NCBI GenBank assembly: GCA_002492465.1
Contig: DKYT01000050.1
Span: 494-42,048 of the forward strand
Source: Lachnospiraceae bacterium UBA7093
GTDB lineage: Bacteria > Bacillota > Clostridia > Lachnospirales > Lachnospiraceae
Reading direction: 5' to 3'
DNA: 41,555 nt
Position numbers and translations under genes: made by a program. How positions within the stretch are numbered: the first letter of the stretch is position 1; every line of letters starts with the position of its first letter. A model generated the notes under the pieces. That model was not told where the DNA came from and did no database searches. It saw nothing but the letters and a program-made list of their open reading frames with translations. Below, one piece after another: positions 15,593 to 23,562 of this stretch.

Positions 15593-16114
15593 ATGGGAAA
15601 GTATATGGAAAAAAAGAAAAAATGGCCAATTTTATTATTGTTTTGGCTGATGTTTATTGTGCTGGTGGCAGCCGTTGCCTATTTGTCCTTTCAAAACGGA
15701 GAGGATGCCAAGCAGCTGGGGAAATCAATGATTACAAAGCTTGCAGAGGCGCAGCACCCTCAGGGAGCGCTGACGGATCAGGAGATGAGTGATTTTACTT
15801 ACATGATCAGGCAAAACGGAAGAGTAATCGCTTTTTTGATGATCGGTATTGTAGGGACAATCACGATTCATATATCCTGCGGCAGGTGCAACTGGTTTGT
15901 GAAAACCTGTATTACAATGTTTGTATTGGTATCTATCGCTTATTTGACGGAATGGCTGAAAATTTATATTCCTACCAGACATTACAGCGCTGAAGAGATG
16001 ATGATCAGCATGGCGGCTGTGATAACCGGATTTATTGTGGTATCGGCAGCCACCCTGACGATCAGAATTGTGAAAGGCTTTTTCCGACTTATGACGGCAA
16101 GTCATAGCTTATAG
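15593..16114 (+). CDS. VanZ-like family membrane protein
   Basis: The protein has 173 residues from the ATG at 15593; TTG at 15587 and ATG at 15605 are other possible starts. There are about four membrane helices. YLSFQNGEDAKQLG near the N-terminus and EWLKIYIPTRHYSAEEMMIS near the C-terminus fit the VanZ pattern of a conserved arginine followed by an acidic residue and a final helix. VanZ proteins are linked to teicoplanin resistance, but the exact activity is unknown. The 3' end overlaps convergent pyrI by 6 bp. Confidence 0.75.
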   Translation: MGKYMEKKKKWPILLLFWLMFIVLVAAVAYLSFQNGEDAKQLGKSMITKLAEAQHPQGALTDQEMSDFTYMIRQNGRVIAFLMIGIVGTITIHISCGRCNWFVKTCITMFVLVSIAYLTEWLKIYIPTRHYSAEEMMISMAAVITGFIVVSAATLTIRIVKGFFRLMTASHSL

Positions 16115-16540
16115 ATTTTCTGTGTATTTTTCTTCACAATATTTGCAACGGTAAATCTCCATATTTTCGTCGGAAAGAACGAAGATATGGGGAAGCCCTT
16201 GCTCGATGGATGTGATGCACCTGGGATTTTTGCAGTGGATCACATTTTTTATTTCCCTGGGGAGCATCAGTTCCTTTTTGGAAACAATTTCTCCGTCCTT
16301 GATCACGTTCACTGTGATATTGTGGTCGATAAAGGCGAGGACGTCAAGATCCAGCATATCAATATCACATTCCACCTTTAAGATATCCTTTTTCCCCATT
16401 TTATTGCTTTTGGCATTTTTGATGATGGCAACGGTACAATCCAGCTTATCCAGCTGGAGATGATGATAAATAGAAAGACTTTTTCCTGCTTTGATATGGT
16501 CTAAAACAAAGCCCTCTTCGATTTTTCCTACATTTAACAT
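16109..16540 (-). CDS. pyrI: aspartate carbamoyltransferase regulatory subunit
   Basis: The protein has 143 residues, the usual PyrI size. The N-terminal nucleotide-binding domain is followed by a zinc domain with CKNPRC and CKYCEE, whose four cysteines hold the zinc that contacts PyrB. It gives allosteric control by CTP/ATP. It follows pyrB by 12 bp, with a good Shine-Dalgarno (AGGGAGG). Confidence 0.95.
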   Translation of the reverse strand: MLNVGKIEEGFVLDHIKAGKSLSIYHHLQLDKLDCTVAIIKNAKSNKMGKKDILKVECDIDMLDLDVLAFIDHNITVNVIKDGEIVSKKELMLPREIKNVIHCKNPRCITSIEQGLPHIFVLSDENMEIYRCKYCEEKYTENL

Positions 16541-16552
16541 GATATTTCCTCC

Positions 16553-17470
16553 CTAATCTACCTGAATATTCAGCAGTGTTAAGATGAGCGCCATTCTCAC
16601 GTACACACCATATTGCACCTGCTTAAAGTAAGCGGCTCTGGGATCGTCGTCCACTTCCACGGAAATTTCGTTTACTCTGGGAAGGGGATGGAGTACCAGC
16701 ATATTGGATTTGGCAAGCTCCATCTTTGCTTTATCGAGGATGTAAAAATCCTTTAATCGGATATAATCCTCTTCATTAAAGAAGCGTTCCTTCTGCACTC
16801 TGGTCATGTACAACAGATCCAGGGAGGGCATGACCTCCTCCAGCCGAATGACCTCTTCGTAGGGAATGCCTTTTTCCTTAAGCATATCTGTGACATAGTC
16901 GGGCACCATCAATTCTCTGGGGGAAATAAAAACAAATTTGATGCCTTCATAGCGAACCAGGGCGTTGATCAGGGAATGGACGGTGCGCCCGAATTTCAGA
17001 TCTCCGCAAAGTCCGATGGTAAAGTTACTCAAGCGTCCTTTCATAGAGCGGATGGTGAGCAGATCGGTGAGGGTTTGGGTGGGGTGCTGATGCCCTCCGT
17101 CTCCGGCGTTGATCACGGGAATTGAAGATCTGCTTGCCGCCACCATAGGCGCGCCCTCCTTGGGATGGCGCATGGCGCAGATATCGGCAAAGCAGGAAAT
17201 GACCCGGATGGTGTCCGATACGCTTTCACCCTTGGCGGCGGAGGAGGAGTCTGCGTCGGAAAAGCCGATGACGCTGCCTCCCAAGCTTAACATGGCGGAT
17301 TCAAAGCTGAGCCTTGTACGGGTACTGGGTTCGTAAAAACAGGTGGCAAGCTTTTTGCCCTCACATGCATGGGCATATTTTTCTCTGTTTGCCTCAATGT
17401 CGTTTGCCAGATCAAACAATCGATCCAGCTCCTCTACGGAAAAATCCAGAGGGTTCATAAGATGTCTCAT
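16553..17470 (-). CDS. pyrB: aspartate carbamoyltransferase catalytic subunit
   Basis: The protein has 305 residues from the ATG at 17470, which lies after GGAGG. The in-frame ATG at 17482 precedes that site. The carbamoyl-phosphate motif STRTRLSFE near residue 50 and the aspartate-binding HPLPRVNE near 265 are intact. It catalyses the committed step of pyrimidine synthesis. A terminator-like hairpin ends about 18 nt before the start codon and may attenuate the pyrBI transcript. Confidence 0.96.
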   Translation of the reverse strand: MRHLMNPLDFSVEELDRLFDLANDIEANREKYAHACEGKKLATCFYEPSTRTRLSFESAMLSLGGSVIGFSDADSSSAAKGESVSDTIRVISCFADICAMRHPKEGAPMVAASRSSIPVINAGDGGHQHPTQTLTDLLTIRSMKGRLSNFTIGLCGDLKFGRTVHSLINALVRYEGIKFVFISPRELMVPDYVTDMLKEKGIPYEEVIRLEEVMPSLDLLYMTRVQKERFFNEEDYIRLKDFYILDKAKMELAKSNMLVLHPLPRVNEISVEVDDDPRAAYFKQVQYGVYVRMALILTLLNIQVD

Positions 17471-17488
17471 ATATTCCTCCATTCTATA

Positions 17489-17520
17489 AAAAATCGAAGA
17501 GAACGGACTCTTCGATTTTT
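17489..17520 (-). terminator. intrinsic terminator or attenuator in the pyrBI leader
   Basis: AAAAATCGAAGAG and CTCTTCGATTTTT form a perfect 13-bp stem with a 6-base loop. It has a U-run on the minus strand and is almost symmetric. It lies between the nitroreductase stop and pyrB. It could end the nitroreductase transcript, attenuate pyrBI, or do both. Confidence 0.85.
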
Positions 17521-17554
17521 ATTTAACATAAGGATGGCTGGCGAAGCCTGTCAT
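17519..17554 (-). other. possible leader peptide before the pyrBI attenuator
   Basis: A minus-strand ATG at 17554 opens an 11-codon reading frame (MTGFASHPYVK) whose TAA touches the base of the terminator hairpin. This resembles the leader layout of E. coli pyrBI. No Shine-Dalgarno is visible, and the same stretch forms its own small hairpin (GGATG...CATCC), so this is a tentative call. Confidence 0.25.
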
Positions 17555-17567
17555 CCGTTGTTTGATA

Positions 17568-18110
17568 TTAACTTTGAAATGATAATAACTCCTCCACGGG
17601 TTTCCTTCTGGGAGCAACAGGCTCCTCATCGGGATAACCAACGGCAATGAGAGCGGCAAGCGCTCTTTCCTCGGGAAGCTTTAATAAAGAAGCAGCCTCC
17701 GCTTCATCAAATATACCAAGGATTACGCTGCCAAGTCCCTTTTCAAAAGCGGCAAGGCAAAAGGTCTGGGTGGCAATACCGGTATCAAACATCTGCCAGG
17801 ATCCGCCCTTGGGAGTAGAGTAGGAGCCGTCCCGTTCAAAGCCGCTTCTGCCCTTAATATAGGTTACGGCAATCAACAAAGGTGCCTGGGCGATAATCTC
17901 TCCGTTTTTGGGATAAGCGGGCGTACATTGAGAAGCAATCTGATTCTTTAATTCGCCCTCCACTGCAATGTAGCGGGTAATCTGGGTATGCTTCCAGCTG
18001 GGAGCATAGGATGCGGTTTCGATAATTTCAGAAAGTAATGCGTGATCTACAGGCTGAGCCTTAAATTTACGTATACTTCTGCGTTCCTTGATACAGTCTT
18101 TGACGGTCAT
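17568..18110 (-). CDS. nitroreductase family protein (flavin-dependent)
   Basis: The protein has 180 residues from the ATG at 18110, which AGGAG precedes. It shows the nitroreductase FMN-binding start (IKERRSIRKFKAQPV), the YAPSWKHTQ stretch near residue 40 and the GSVILGIFDEAEAASLLKLPEE segment typical of the family. The C-terminal part, AVGYPDEEPVAPRRKP, is also typical. It would use FMN and NAD(P)H; the physiological substrate is unknown. Its promoter has two adjacent inverted repeats just downstream of the -10 box. Confidence 0.93.
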   Translation of the reverse strand: MTVKDCIKERRSIRKFKAQPVDHALLSEIIETASYAPSWKHTQITRYIAVEGELKNQIASQCTPAYPKNGEIIAQAPLLIAVTYIKGRSGFERDGSYSTPKGGSWQMFDTGIATQTFCLAAFEKGLGSVILGIFDEAEAASLLKLPEERALAALIAVGYPDEEPVAPRRKPVEELLSFQS

Positions 18111-18130
18111 AAGCACACTCCTATCTTTGT

Positions 18131-18186
18131 GGTATCTGGGATACCGTTATTGATAACATCATAGCATATTGGAGCATGGCTTTCAA
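18131..18186 (-). promoter_or_regulatory. nitroreductase promoter with two inverted-repeat operator candidates
   Basis: On the minus strand TTGAAA (18181-18186) and TATGAT (18158-18163) are 17 bp apart. Directly downstream are two perfect inverted repeats: GTTAT-N2-ATAAC (18146-18157) and GGTATC-N3-GATACC (18131-18145). They cover the expected transcription start and early leader, a typical repressor position. The regulator is not identifiable. Confidence 0.65.
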
Positions 18187-18222
18187 TGAAGAAAATATAA
18201 GAATCTGTAAGAAATCGCACAC

Positions 18223-18251
18223 TTGCAATCTGTCCGGGGATTTAGTATACT
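18223..18251 (+). promoter_or_regulatory. promoter of the PH-domain gene
   Basis: TTGCAA (18223-18228) and TATACT (18246-18251) are spaced 17 bp, about 37 bp before the start codon. Confidence 0.7.
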
Positions 18252-18288
18252 ACAAAATAGAAATCAGCATTTCGGAATGGAGGTTAGT

Positions 18289-18669
18289 ATGGCAGAATTT
18301 ACGGAAAGAAAAAGGTGGGTGTTTTTAGGGCTTCCCTTCACTTTTACCAAGTACATTATTAAGGACAATATACTTACCATCGACAGCGGGCTTTTTAAAA
18401 AGGTTGAGAACGACTGCTATATGTATAAGGTGCAGGACGTGGAGCTGGTTACTTCCTTTGCAGAGAGGATCGTGGGAATCGGAACTGTGGTATGCTATAC
18501 AGGGGATACCACCCATCCCAAGCTGATACTTTCTCACATTAAAAATGCAAAGGCAATTAAGGACTTTATTTTAGAGGCATCTGAGCAGGCGAGAATGAAG
18601 CGCCGTACATTAAACACATTGGACATTGGAGCGGGAATCGACGACCTGGATGGAGAGGATTTGAATTAA
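18289..18669 (+). CDS. PH (bPH_2-like) domain-containing protein
   Basis: The protein has 126 residues from the ATG at 18289, which follows GGAGG. The pattern of beta strands resembles bacterial PH domains of the YdbS/YdbT type (DUF304/bPH_2): YIIKDNILTIDSGLF, then YMYKVQDVELVTSF and GTVVCYTGD. Unlike many relatives it has no membrane helix. The function is unknown. It is monocistronic, with a terminator directly after the gene. Confidence 0.7.
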   Translation: MAEFTERKRWVFLGLPFTFTKYIIKDNILTIDSGLFKKVENDCYMYKVQDVELVTSFAERIVGIGTVVCYTGDTTHPKLILSHIKNAKAIKDFILEASEQARMKRRTLNTLDIGAGIDDLDGEDLN

Positions 18670-18675
18670 GAAAGG

Positions 18676-18700
18676 GCGGTATGAGGGATCATACCGCTTC
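18676..18700. terminator. bidirectional terminator between the PH and CmpB-like genes
   Basis: GCGGTATGA and TCATACCGC form a perfect 9-bp stem with a GGGA loop. Pyrimidine-rich tails follow on both strands. It overlaps the stop codon of the convergent CmpB-like gene. Confidence 0.7.
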
Positions 18701-19108
18701 CTTATTGTGAGGATCCGTTGGGGAAAGAAGCCTTTCAAACAGAAGCCCGGCAAGGAACCAGTTGGGAAAGTAGTCCAGCCGCACCACCTTGCGGATATGC
18801 CAGCGGGAGCGCTCGTAGTTCCAGGGGCACAGGGCGCGCTGATCCAGAAAACGACCGGAAAGATATTCTCCGGCAAAGATGCACAGCGCGTAGACGCTTC
18901 CTCTGATTTGAAAAGGCGTATTTTTCAGTTTTTTAAACAGAGGCTCCAGCAGACATGCGCTGCCGTAGATGGGAAACATCCATAGGGAGGTTTGTCCCAT
19001 CAGCCGCAGTTCCCTTTTTTGAAGGGAGTGGAGCGCCGTAAAAGTGATCTCAAGGCACCAGCCTAAAATGCCACATTTCATAAAATTTTTAAAAAGGGTT
19101 TTCATCAT
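18689..19108 (-). CDS. putative CmpB-type (ABC_trans_CmpB) membrane protein
   Basis: The protein has 139 residues, starting at 19108 (or 19105). Several hydrophobic segments and the stretch LMGQTSLWMFPIYG, together with CPWNYE, resemble the clostridial family annotated as putative ABC transporter permease (CmpB). No ATPase partner is nearby, so transport is not supported by context. No clear Shine-Dalgarno precedes the start. It is divergent from folC. Confidence 0.7.
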   Translation of the reverse strand: MMKTLFKNFMKCGILGWCLEITFTALHSLQKRELRLMGQTSLWMFPIYGSACLLEPLFKKLKNTPFQIRGSVYALCIFAGEYLSGRFLDQRALCPWNYERSRWHIRKVVRLDYFPNWFLAGLLFERLLSPTDPHNKEAV

Positions 19109-19198
19109 AGTATCAGTATGGTGAAAAGAAGCAGAATTATTCATACGATGATGGAAGATGTATGCAGAATGGAACCGATCATAAAAAATCAAAAGATT

Positions 19199-20539
19199 AT
19201 GACTTATCTTGAAACAATGGAGTATGTGGAGGAACTGAAACAATACGGAAGCGTACCGGGGCTGGAAAATATCAGAAATTTGTGCGCCAGGCTGGGAAAT
19301 CCGGAAAGCAGTCTTTCCTTTGTCCATATTGCGGGGACAAACGGAAAGGGCTCTGTGCTCGCCTTTGTCTCGGAGATTTTAAAAGCGGCGGGATACCGTA
19401 CCGGAAGATATCTTTCCCCCACCCTTTTTGAATACAGGGAGCGTATTCAGATCAACGGAAGATCCATCGCTAAGAAAGAGCTTTGCAGGCAGATGAGCCG
19501 CATAAAGGAGGTCTGCCAAGAGATTACCGCAGAAGGGAAGCCTCATCCTACCGCCTTTGAGATTGAGACGGCGATTGCTTTTCAATATTTTAAAGAGCAG
19601 AAATGTGATATTGTGGTTTTAGAAGCGGGGCTGGGGGGGCTTTTGGATGCTACCAACATCGTTTCCAATACGCTGGCAGCGGTGTTTACCTCCATCAGCT
19701 ATGACCATATGGGGATTCTGGGAAATACCCTGAGGGAGATTGCGGAGAATAAAGCAGGCATTATGAAGCCTGGGGCAAAGGTGGTAGCGGTTAAAGGAGA
19801 ACCGGAAGTGATGGAAACGCTGCAAAAAAAAGCGGAGCAGTTAAACCTTTCCTTTCGCCTGGCGGATCCGGGAAAGGCGTCCCATGTAAAAAGAAGCCTG
19901 GGGAGGCAGACCTTCACTTACAAAACTTACCGGAACCTGACCATAACCCTTTCGGGAAGTTATCAGGTAGACAACGGGGTGCTTGCTGTGGAAGTTATAG
20001 AAGCGCTTAGGGAGAGGGGCTTTTCGATACCGGAAAAGGCAGTTTACCAGGGGCTTGCGGATACCATCTGGCAGGGCAGATTTCAGATTTTGTCTAAAAA
20101 GCCCTGGTTTATTGCAGACGGCGCCCACAACCGGGACGGCGCAAGGCGTCTTGGGGAAACCATTGGTTTTTATTTTACAAACAAGAGAATTCTATATATA
20201 ATAGGCATATTGAGGGATAAGGAGCAGGATGAAATTCTAAAGGCAACCTGCCCTCTTGCAGATCAGATCCTGACGGTTCCCACCAGAGGGGAGCGGGGGC
20301 TTGGTTCCTATGAGCTTGCCTGCCGGGTGAGGGAATATCATCATAACGTAACGGCGTTAGACAGTGTGGAGGAAGCGGTGGAAATGGCTTATCTGCTTGC
20401 CGATAAGGATACGGTGGTGATTGCCTTCGGTTCCCTGTCCTATTTGGGAGATTTGATCAAGATCGTGGAGAAAATAACCGCAGGTAAAAGCAGAAATGAG
20501 ATCGGGAGAGATTCACATGGTAAACAAAGAGAAAATTGA
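19199..20539 (+). CDS. folC: folylpolyglutamate synthase / dihydrofolate synthase
   Basis: The protein has 446 residues from the ATG at 19199, chosen because family members begin with a similar MTYxEA...YVEEL helix. Earlier in-frame ATGs at 19118 and 19169 add residues with no family resemblance. The ATP-binding loop is GTNGKGS, followed by a LSP-type loop (YLSPTLFEYRERIQING). ADGAHNRDG lies in the C-terminal domain. It adds glutamate to dihydropteroate or to folates. It is the first gene of the folate operon and overlaps folE by 23 bp. Confidence 0.93.
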   Translation: MTYLETMEYVEELKQYGSVPGLENIRNLCARLGNPESSLSFVHIAGTNGKGSVLAFVSEILKAAGYRTGRYLSPTLFEYRERIQINGRSIAKKELCRQMSRIKEVCQEITAEGKPHPTAFEIETAIAFQYFKEQKCDIVVLEAGLGGLLDATNIVSNTLAAVFTSISYDHMGILGNTLREIAENKAGIMKPGAKVVAVKGEPEVMETLQKKAEQLNLSFRLADPGKASHVKRSLGRQTFTYKTYRNLTITLSGSYQVDNGVLAVEVIEALRERGFSIPEKAVYQGLADTIWQGRFQILSKKPWFIADGAHNRDGARRLGETIGFYFTNKRILYIIGILRDKEQDEILKATCPLADQILTVPTRGERGLGSYELACRVREYHHNVTALDSVEEAVEMAYLLADKDTVVIAFGSLSYLGDLIKIVEKITAGKSRNEIGRDSHGKQREN

Positions 20540-21071
20540 GGAGGCTGTGAAGCTTCTTTTGGAAGGCATAGGAGAGGACGGCAGCAGGGAAGGGCTGAAG
20601 GATACGCCGGAGCGGGTGGCGCGCATGTATGAGGAGATTTTCAGCGGCATGGAGGAGGATGCAGGGGAGCATCTTTCCAGAACCTTTACCGCTGAAAATA
20701 ATGAGATGATTGTGGAAAAGGATATTCTTTTTTATTCCACCTGCGAGCATCATCTGATGCCTTTTTACGGGAAGGCGCATATTGCATATATTCCCGATGG
20801 AAAGGTGGTTGGAATCAGCAAGCTTGCCCGGACAGTGGAGGTCTTTGCAAGGCGGCTGCAGATTCAGGAAAAAATGACGGCGCAGATTGCAGACGCAGTT
20901 ATGGAGCATTTAAACCCCAGGGGGGTTATGGTTCTGGTGGAGGCGGAGCATATGTGTATGACCATGCGTGGAGTGAAAAAGCCCGGAAGCCGTACGGTGA
21001 CCATGGTTTCCAGAGGGGTGTTTGAAGAGGATGAGAAATTGAAAAGAACCTTTCTGGATTTGGTAAAATAG
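20517..21071 (+). CDS. folE: GTP cyclohydrolase I
   Basis: The protein has 184 residues from the ATG at 20517, after GGGAG. Zinc ligands are in TCEHHLMPF (Cys and His) and the second Cys is in EHMCMTMRG. GKVVGISKLAR and VKKPGSRT are typical substrate-binding regions. It converts GTP to dihydroneopterin triphosphate, the first step of folate synthesis. It is the classical FolE type; the FolE2 (type IB) signature is absent. Confidence 0.96.
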   Translation: MVNKEKIEEAVKLLLEGIGEDGSREGLKDTPERVARMYEEIFSGMEEDAGEHLSRTFTAENNEMIVEKDILFYSTCEHHLMPFYGKAHIAYIPDGKVVGISKLARTVEVFARRLQIQEKMTAQIADAVMEHLNPRGVMVLVEAEHMCMTMRGVKKPGSRTVTMVSRGVFEEDEKLKRTFLDLVK

Positions 21072-21081
21072 GGAGCGCAGG

Positions 21082-21564
21082 ATGGAACGGGTAAACAGAA
21101 TTTTAAGGTTACAGATGTATCGGGAATATTTGGAGAAAAATAACAGGGCAGAGGCGGAGCGGCGCTTCTGCCATCATAATATGGGGCATTTTCTGGATGT
21201 GGCACGGATCGCTTTCATCCTGAATCAGCGGGAAGGCTATGAGCAGGAGCAGGAGCTGATTTATGCCGCCGCCCTTTTGCATGATATCGGAAGATGGATG
21301 CAGTATGAGCAGGGGGTACCCCACGAGCAGGCAAGCGCCGCCCTGGCGCCGGAAATTCTGGGAGCCTGCGGTTTTTCACAGGAAGAAGAAAGAACCATTG
21401 TAAAGGCAATTGAAAACCATAGGAATGCCGGCGTGAAGGAAGAAAAATCGTTATCCGGGCTTTTGTACCGTGCGGATAAATACAGCCGTCCATGCTTTGC
21501 CTGCGAAATGGAAGAAGCCTGCGATTGGAAAAAGGATAAAAAGAATCTGAAACTGTTTCTGTAA
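21082..21564 (+). CDS. HD domain phosphohydrolase within the folate operon
   Basis: The protein has 160 residues, with HD-superfamily metal ligands in HHNMGHFLDVA, LLHDIGRWMQ, GVPHEQAS and IENHRN. HD proteins hydrolyse phosphate esters, often of nucleotides. The gene sits between folE and folP, 10 bp after the folE stop. No Nudix or other phosphatase for dihydroneopterin triphosphate is present in this cluster, so it could perform that dephosphorylation. This is inferred from position only. Confidence 0.85.
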   Translation: MERVNRILRLQMYREYLEKNNRAEAERRFCHHNMGHFLDVARIAFILNQREGYEQEQELIYAAALLHDIGRWMQYEQGVPHEQASAALAPEILGACGFSQEEERTIVKAIENHRNAGVKEEKSLSGLLYRADKYSRPCFACEMEEACDWKKDKKNLKLFL

Positions 21565-21593
21565 AATGTAAAAGAGATTAGAAGGAGATCATT

Positions 21594-22436
21594 GTGAAAA
21601 TTGGAAGCCGTGATTTTGATTTGCAAAGCCATACCTATGTGATGGGAATTTTAAACGTAACACCGGATTCTTTTTCGGACGGCGGGAAATTTAATCGTCT
21701 GGATGCCGCCCTTTTCCATGTGGAGGAAATGCTGGCGGAGGGAATGGATATTCTGGATATTGGAGGAGAGTCTACCAGACCGGGGTATACGCCTTTGCCC
21801 TGGGAGGAGGAGGCAGGGCGTGTGGTTCCTGTGATGGAAGCGGTCAAAAAGAGATTTGACGTTCCCATTTCCCTGGACACCTGCAAAGGAGAGGTGGCAA
21901 AGGCAGGGATACAGGCGGGAGCCGACCTGATCAACGATATATGGGGGCTGAAATATGACCCGGCGATGGCGGGGATTATTGGGGATGCAGGGCTTCCCTG
22001 CGTATTGATGCACAATCGGCAGGAGGCGGTATATCAGCGTTTTTTGGAGGATGTGATGCAGGATCTGCGGGAAACCCTTAGAATCGCCTGCCAGGGAGGC
22101 ATTTCGGAGGAGAAGATCATTCTGGATCCGGGCATCGGTTTTGGAAAGACCTATCAACAAAATCTGATTTTGCTGAAGTCGCTAGACGGCTTGTTGGAGC
22201 TGGGGTTTCCGCTGCTGTTGGGGAGCAGCCGAAAGTCTGTGGTAGGTTTGACCCTCGACCTGCCTCCGGCGGAGCGGGTGGAGGGCACTCTGGTTACCAC
22301 CGTTTTTGCAGTGCTTCAGGGATGTTCTTTTGTACGGGTGCATGATATAAAAGAAAATGTGCGCGCTGTGAAAATGGCGGAGGCGATTTTGAAATCAGAC
22401 GGTATGCCTTTCAAAAGGGAAAAGCATTGTGATTAG
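21594..22436 (+). CDS. folP: dihydropteroate synthase
   Basis: The protein has 280 residues and starts with GTG after GAAGGAG. The signatures are all present: MGILNVTPDSFSDGG, DIGGESTRPG, a loop with ADLINDIWG, LDPGIGFGKT and GSSRKS. It joins the pterin pyrophosphate with p-aminobenzoate and is the sulfonamide target. No resistance insertion in the Pro/Ser loops is evident by eye. Confidence 0.96.
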   Translation: MKIGSRDFDLQSHTYVMGILNVTPDSFSDGGKFNRLDAALFHVEEMLAEGMDILDIGGESTRPGYTPLPWEEEAGRVVPVMEAVKKRFDVPISLDTCKGEVAKAGIQAGADLINDIWGLKYDPAMAGIIGDAGLPCVLMHNRQEAVYQRFLEDVMQDLRETLRIACQGGISEEKIILDPGIGFGKTYQQNLILLKSLDGLLELGFPLLLGSSRKSVVGLTLDLPPAERVEGTLVTTVFAVLQGCSFVRVHDIKENVRAVKMAEAILKSDGMPFKREKHCD

Positions 22437-22471
22437 GAGGGGCGTGTGAACCTTTCGGAAGGGAGATGAAA

Positions 22472-23344
22472 ATGGATCAGATCAAAATTGAAAATCTGGA
22501 GGTTTATGCCGCCCATGGGGTTTTTCAGGAAGAAACCAGAGAGGGGCAGATGTTTCTGGTAGACGTTATTTTAAATACAGATCTAAGACCTGCGGGGATA
22601 GCCGACGAACTTACTTTATCCACTCACTACGGGGAGGTGTGTCAGGCAATCAACGTTTATCTGCGGGAACATACCTTTCAGCTCATCGAGGCGGCGGCGG
22701 AGCATCTGGCGGAAGAGCTTCTGATGCAGTTTCCCCTGGTGGACAGTGTTGTGCTGGAGCTTAAAAAGCCTCATGCGCCTATTAAACTTCCCTTTTCAAA
22801 TGTGTCTGTGAGAATCGAAAGAGGGTGGAAGAAGGTATATCTGGGAATCGGCTCCAATATGGGAGACCGGCGGAAATTTCTGGAGCAGGGAATTTCAGGG
22901 TTAAAGGAAAATGCCAGGATCCGCAAGGTGAAATGCTCAGAGGTGATTGAGACCAAGCCCTATGGCGGCGTAGAGCAGGAAAATTTTTACAATGCAGCGG
23001 TGGAACTGCAGACCCTGCTTCCCCCCGGCGAGCTGCTCTCCTTTCTTCATCAGCTTGAGGCAAAGGCGGGAAGGGAAAGGAAGGTTCATTGGGGACCGCG
23101 GACGCTGGATCTGGATATTCTATTCTATCAGGATTTTGTGTCTGGGGATCCGGTTCTTACGGTACCCCATCCGGATATGGCTAACAGAGCCTTTGTATTG
23201 GAGCCTTTAAATGAGCTTTGTCCATGGTATCTGCATCCGGTAACGGGAAAGAGCGTAAGACAGATGCTAGAGGAGTTAAAGAAGCAGTGCGGAAGTGAGG
23301 AAGAGAGTGAAAAGGGAAAGAAAACGCCCTCAGGGCAATTGTGA
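22472..23344 (+). CDS. folBK: bifunctional dihydroneopterin aldolase / HPPK
   Basis: The protein has 290 residues from the ATG at 22472, since the Shine-Dalgarno touches the earlier ATG at 22466. Residues about 1-118 are FolB (IENLEVYAAHG, VDVIL, the catalytic-type LKKPHAPI region). From about 122 on is FolK: YLGIGSNMGDR, then WGPRTLDLDILFY with the Mg-binding aspartates, and VPHPDMANRAFVLEPL. The fusion performs two consecutive steps before FolP. Confidence 0.95.
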   Translation: MDQIKIENLEVYAAHGVFQEETREGQMFLVDVILNTDLRPAGIADELTLSTHYGEVCQAINVYLREHTFQLIEAAAEHLAEELLMQFPLVDSVVLELKKPHAPIKLPFSNVSVRIERGWKKVYLGIGSNMGDRRKFLEQGISGLKENARIRKVKCSEVIETKPYGGVEQENFYNAAVELQTLLPPGELLSFLHQLEAKAGRERKVHWGPRTLDLDILFYQDFVSGDPVLTVPHPDMANRAFVLEPLNELCPWYLHPVTGKSVRQMLEELKKQCGSEEESEKGKKTPSGQL

Positions 23345-23504
23345 GCAGTGCAACAACTATGTTTATGATGAGGACTATGAGTGCTATACCTGTGAGATGG
23401 ATCTGGATGAGGATGAGATGGCTAGATTTTTGTCCGATTCCTATCGGGACTGCCCTTACTACCAGCCCGGGGACGAATATCTGATTGTGAGAAAACAGAT
23501 GTAA
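23307..23504 (+). CDS. small cysteine-rich protein, DUF6472-like
   Basis: The protein has 65 residues from the GTG at 23307, which is well spaced after GAGG; GTG at 23295 is another option. It has CEQC, CYTC and a later cysteine (DCPYY), a likely metal site, and a very acidic middle. It resembles small Lachnospiraceae proteins grouped as DUF6472. It overlaps the end of folBK by 38 bp in another frame and is the last gene of the operon. Function unknown. Confidence 0.75.
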   Translation: MKRERKRPQGNCEQCNNYVYDEDYECYTCEMDLDEDEMARFLSDSYRDCPYYQPGDEYLIVRKQM

Positions 23505-23562
23505 CCGGACTGGCAGCAGGCGATCACTGATTGCGTTTATTTGTGAATCGTCAGAGACGGGG

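Noticed and set aside
23505..23562. Terminator between the folate operon and the DUF5050 gene
   Set aside because: Only a weak bulged stem (CGATCAC/GTGAATCG) without a T-run is seen.
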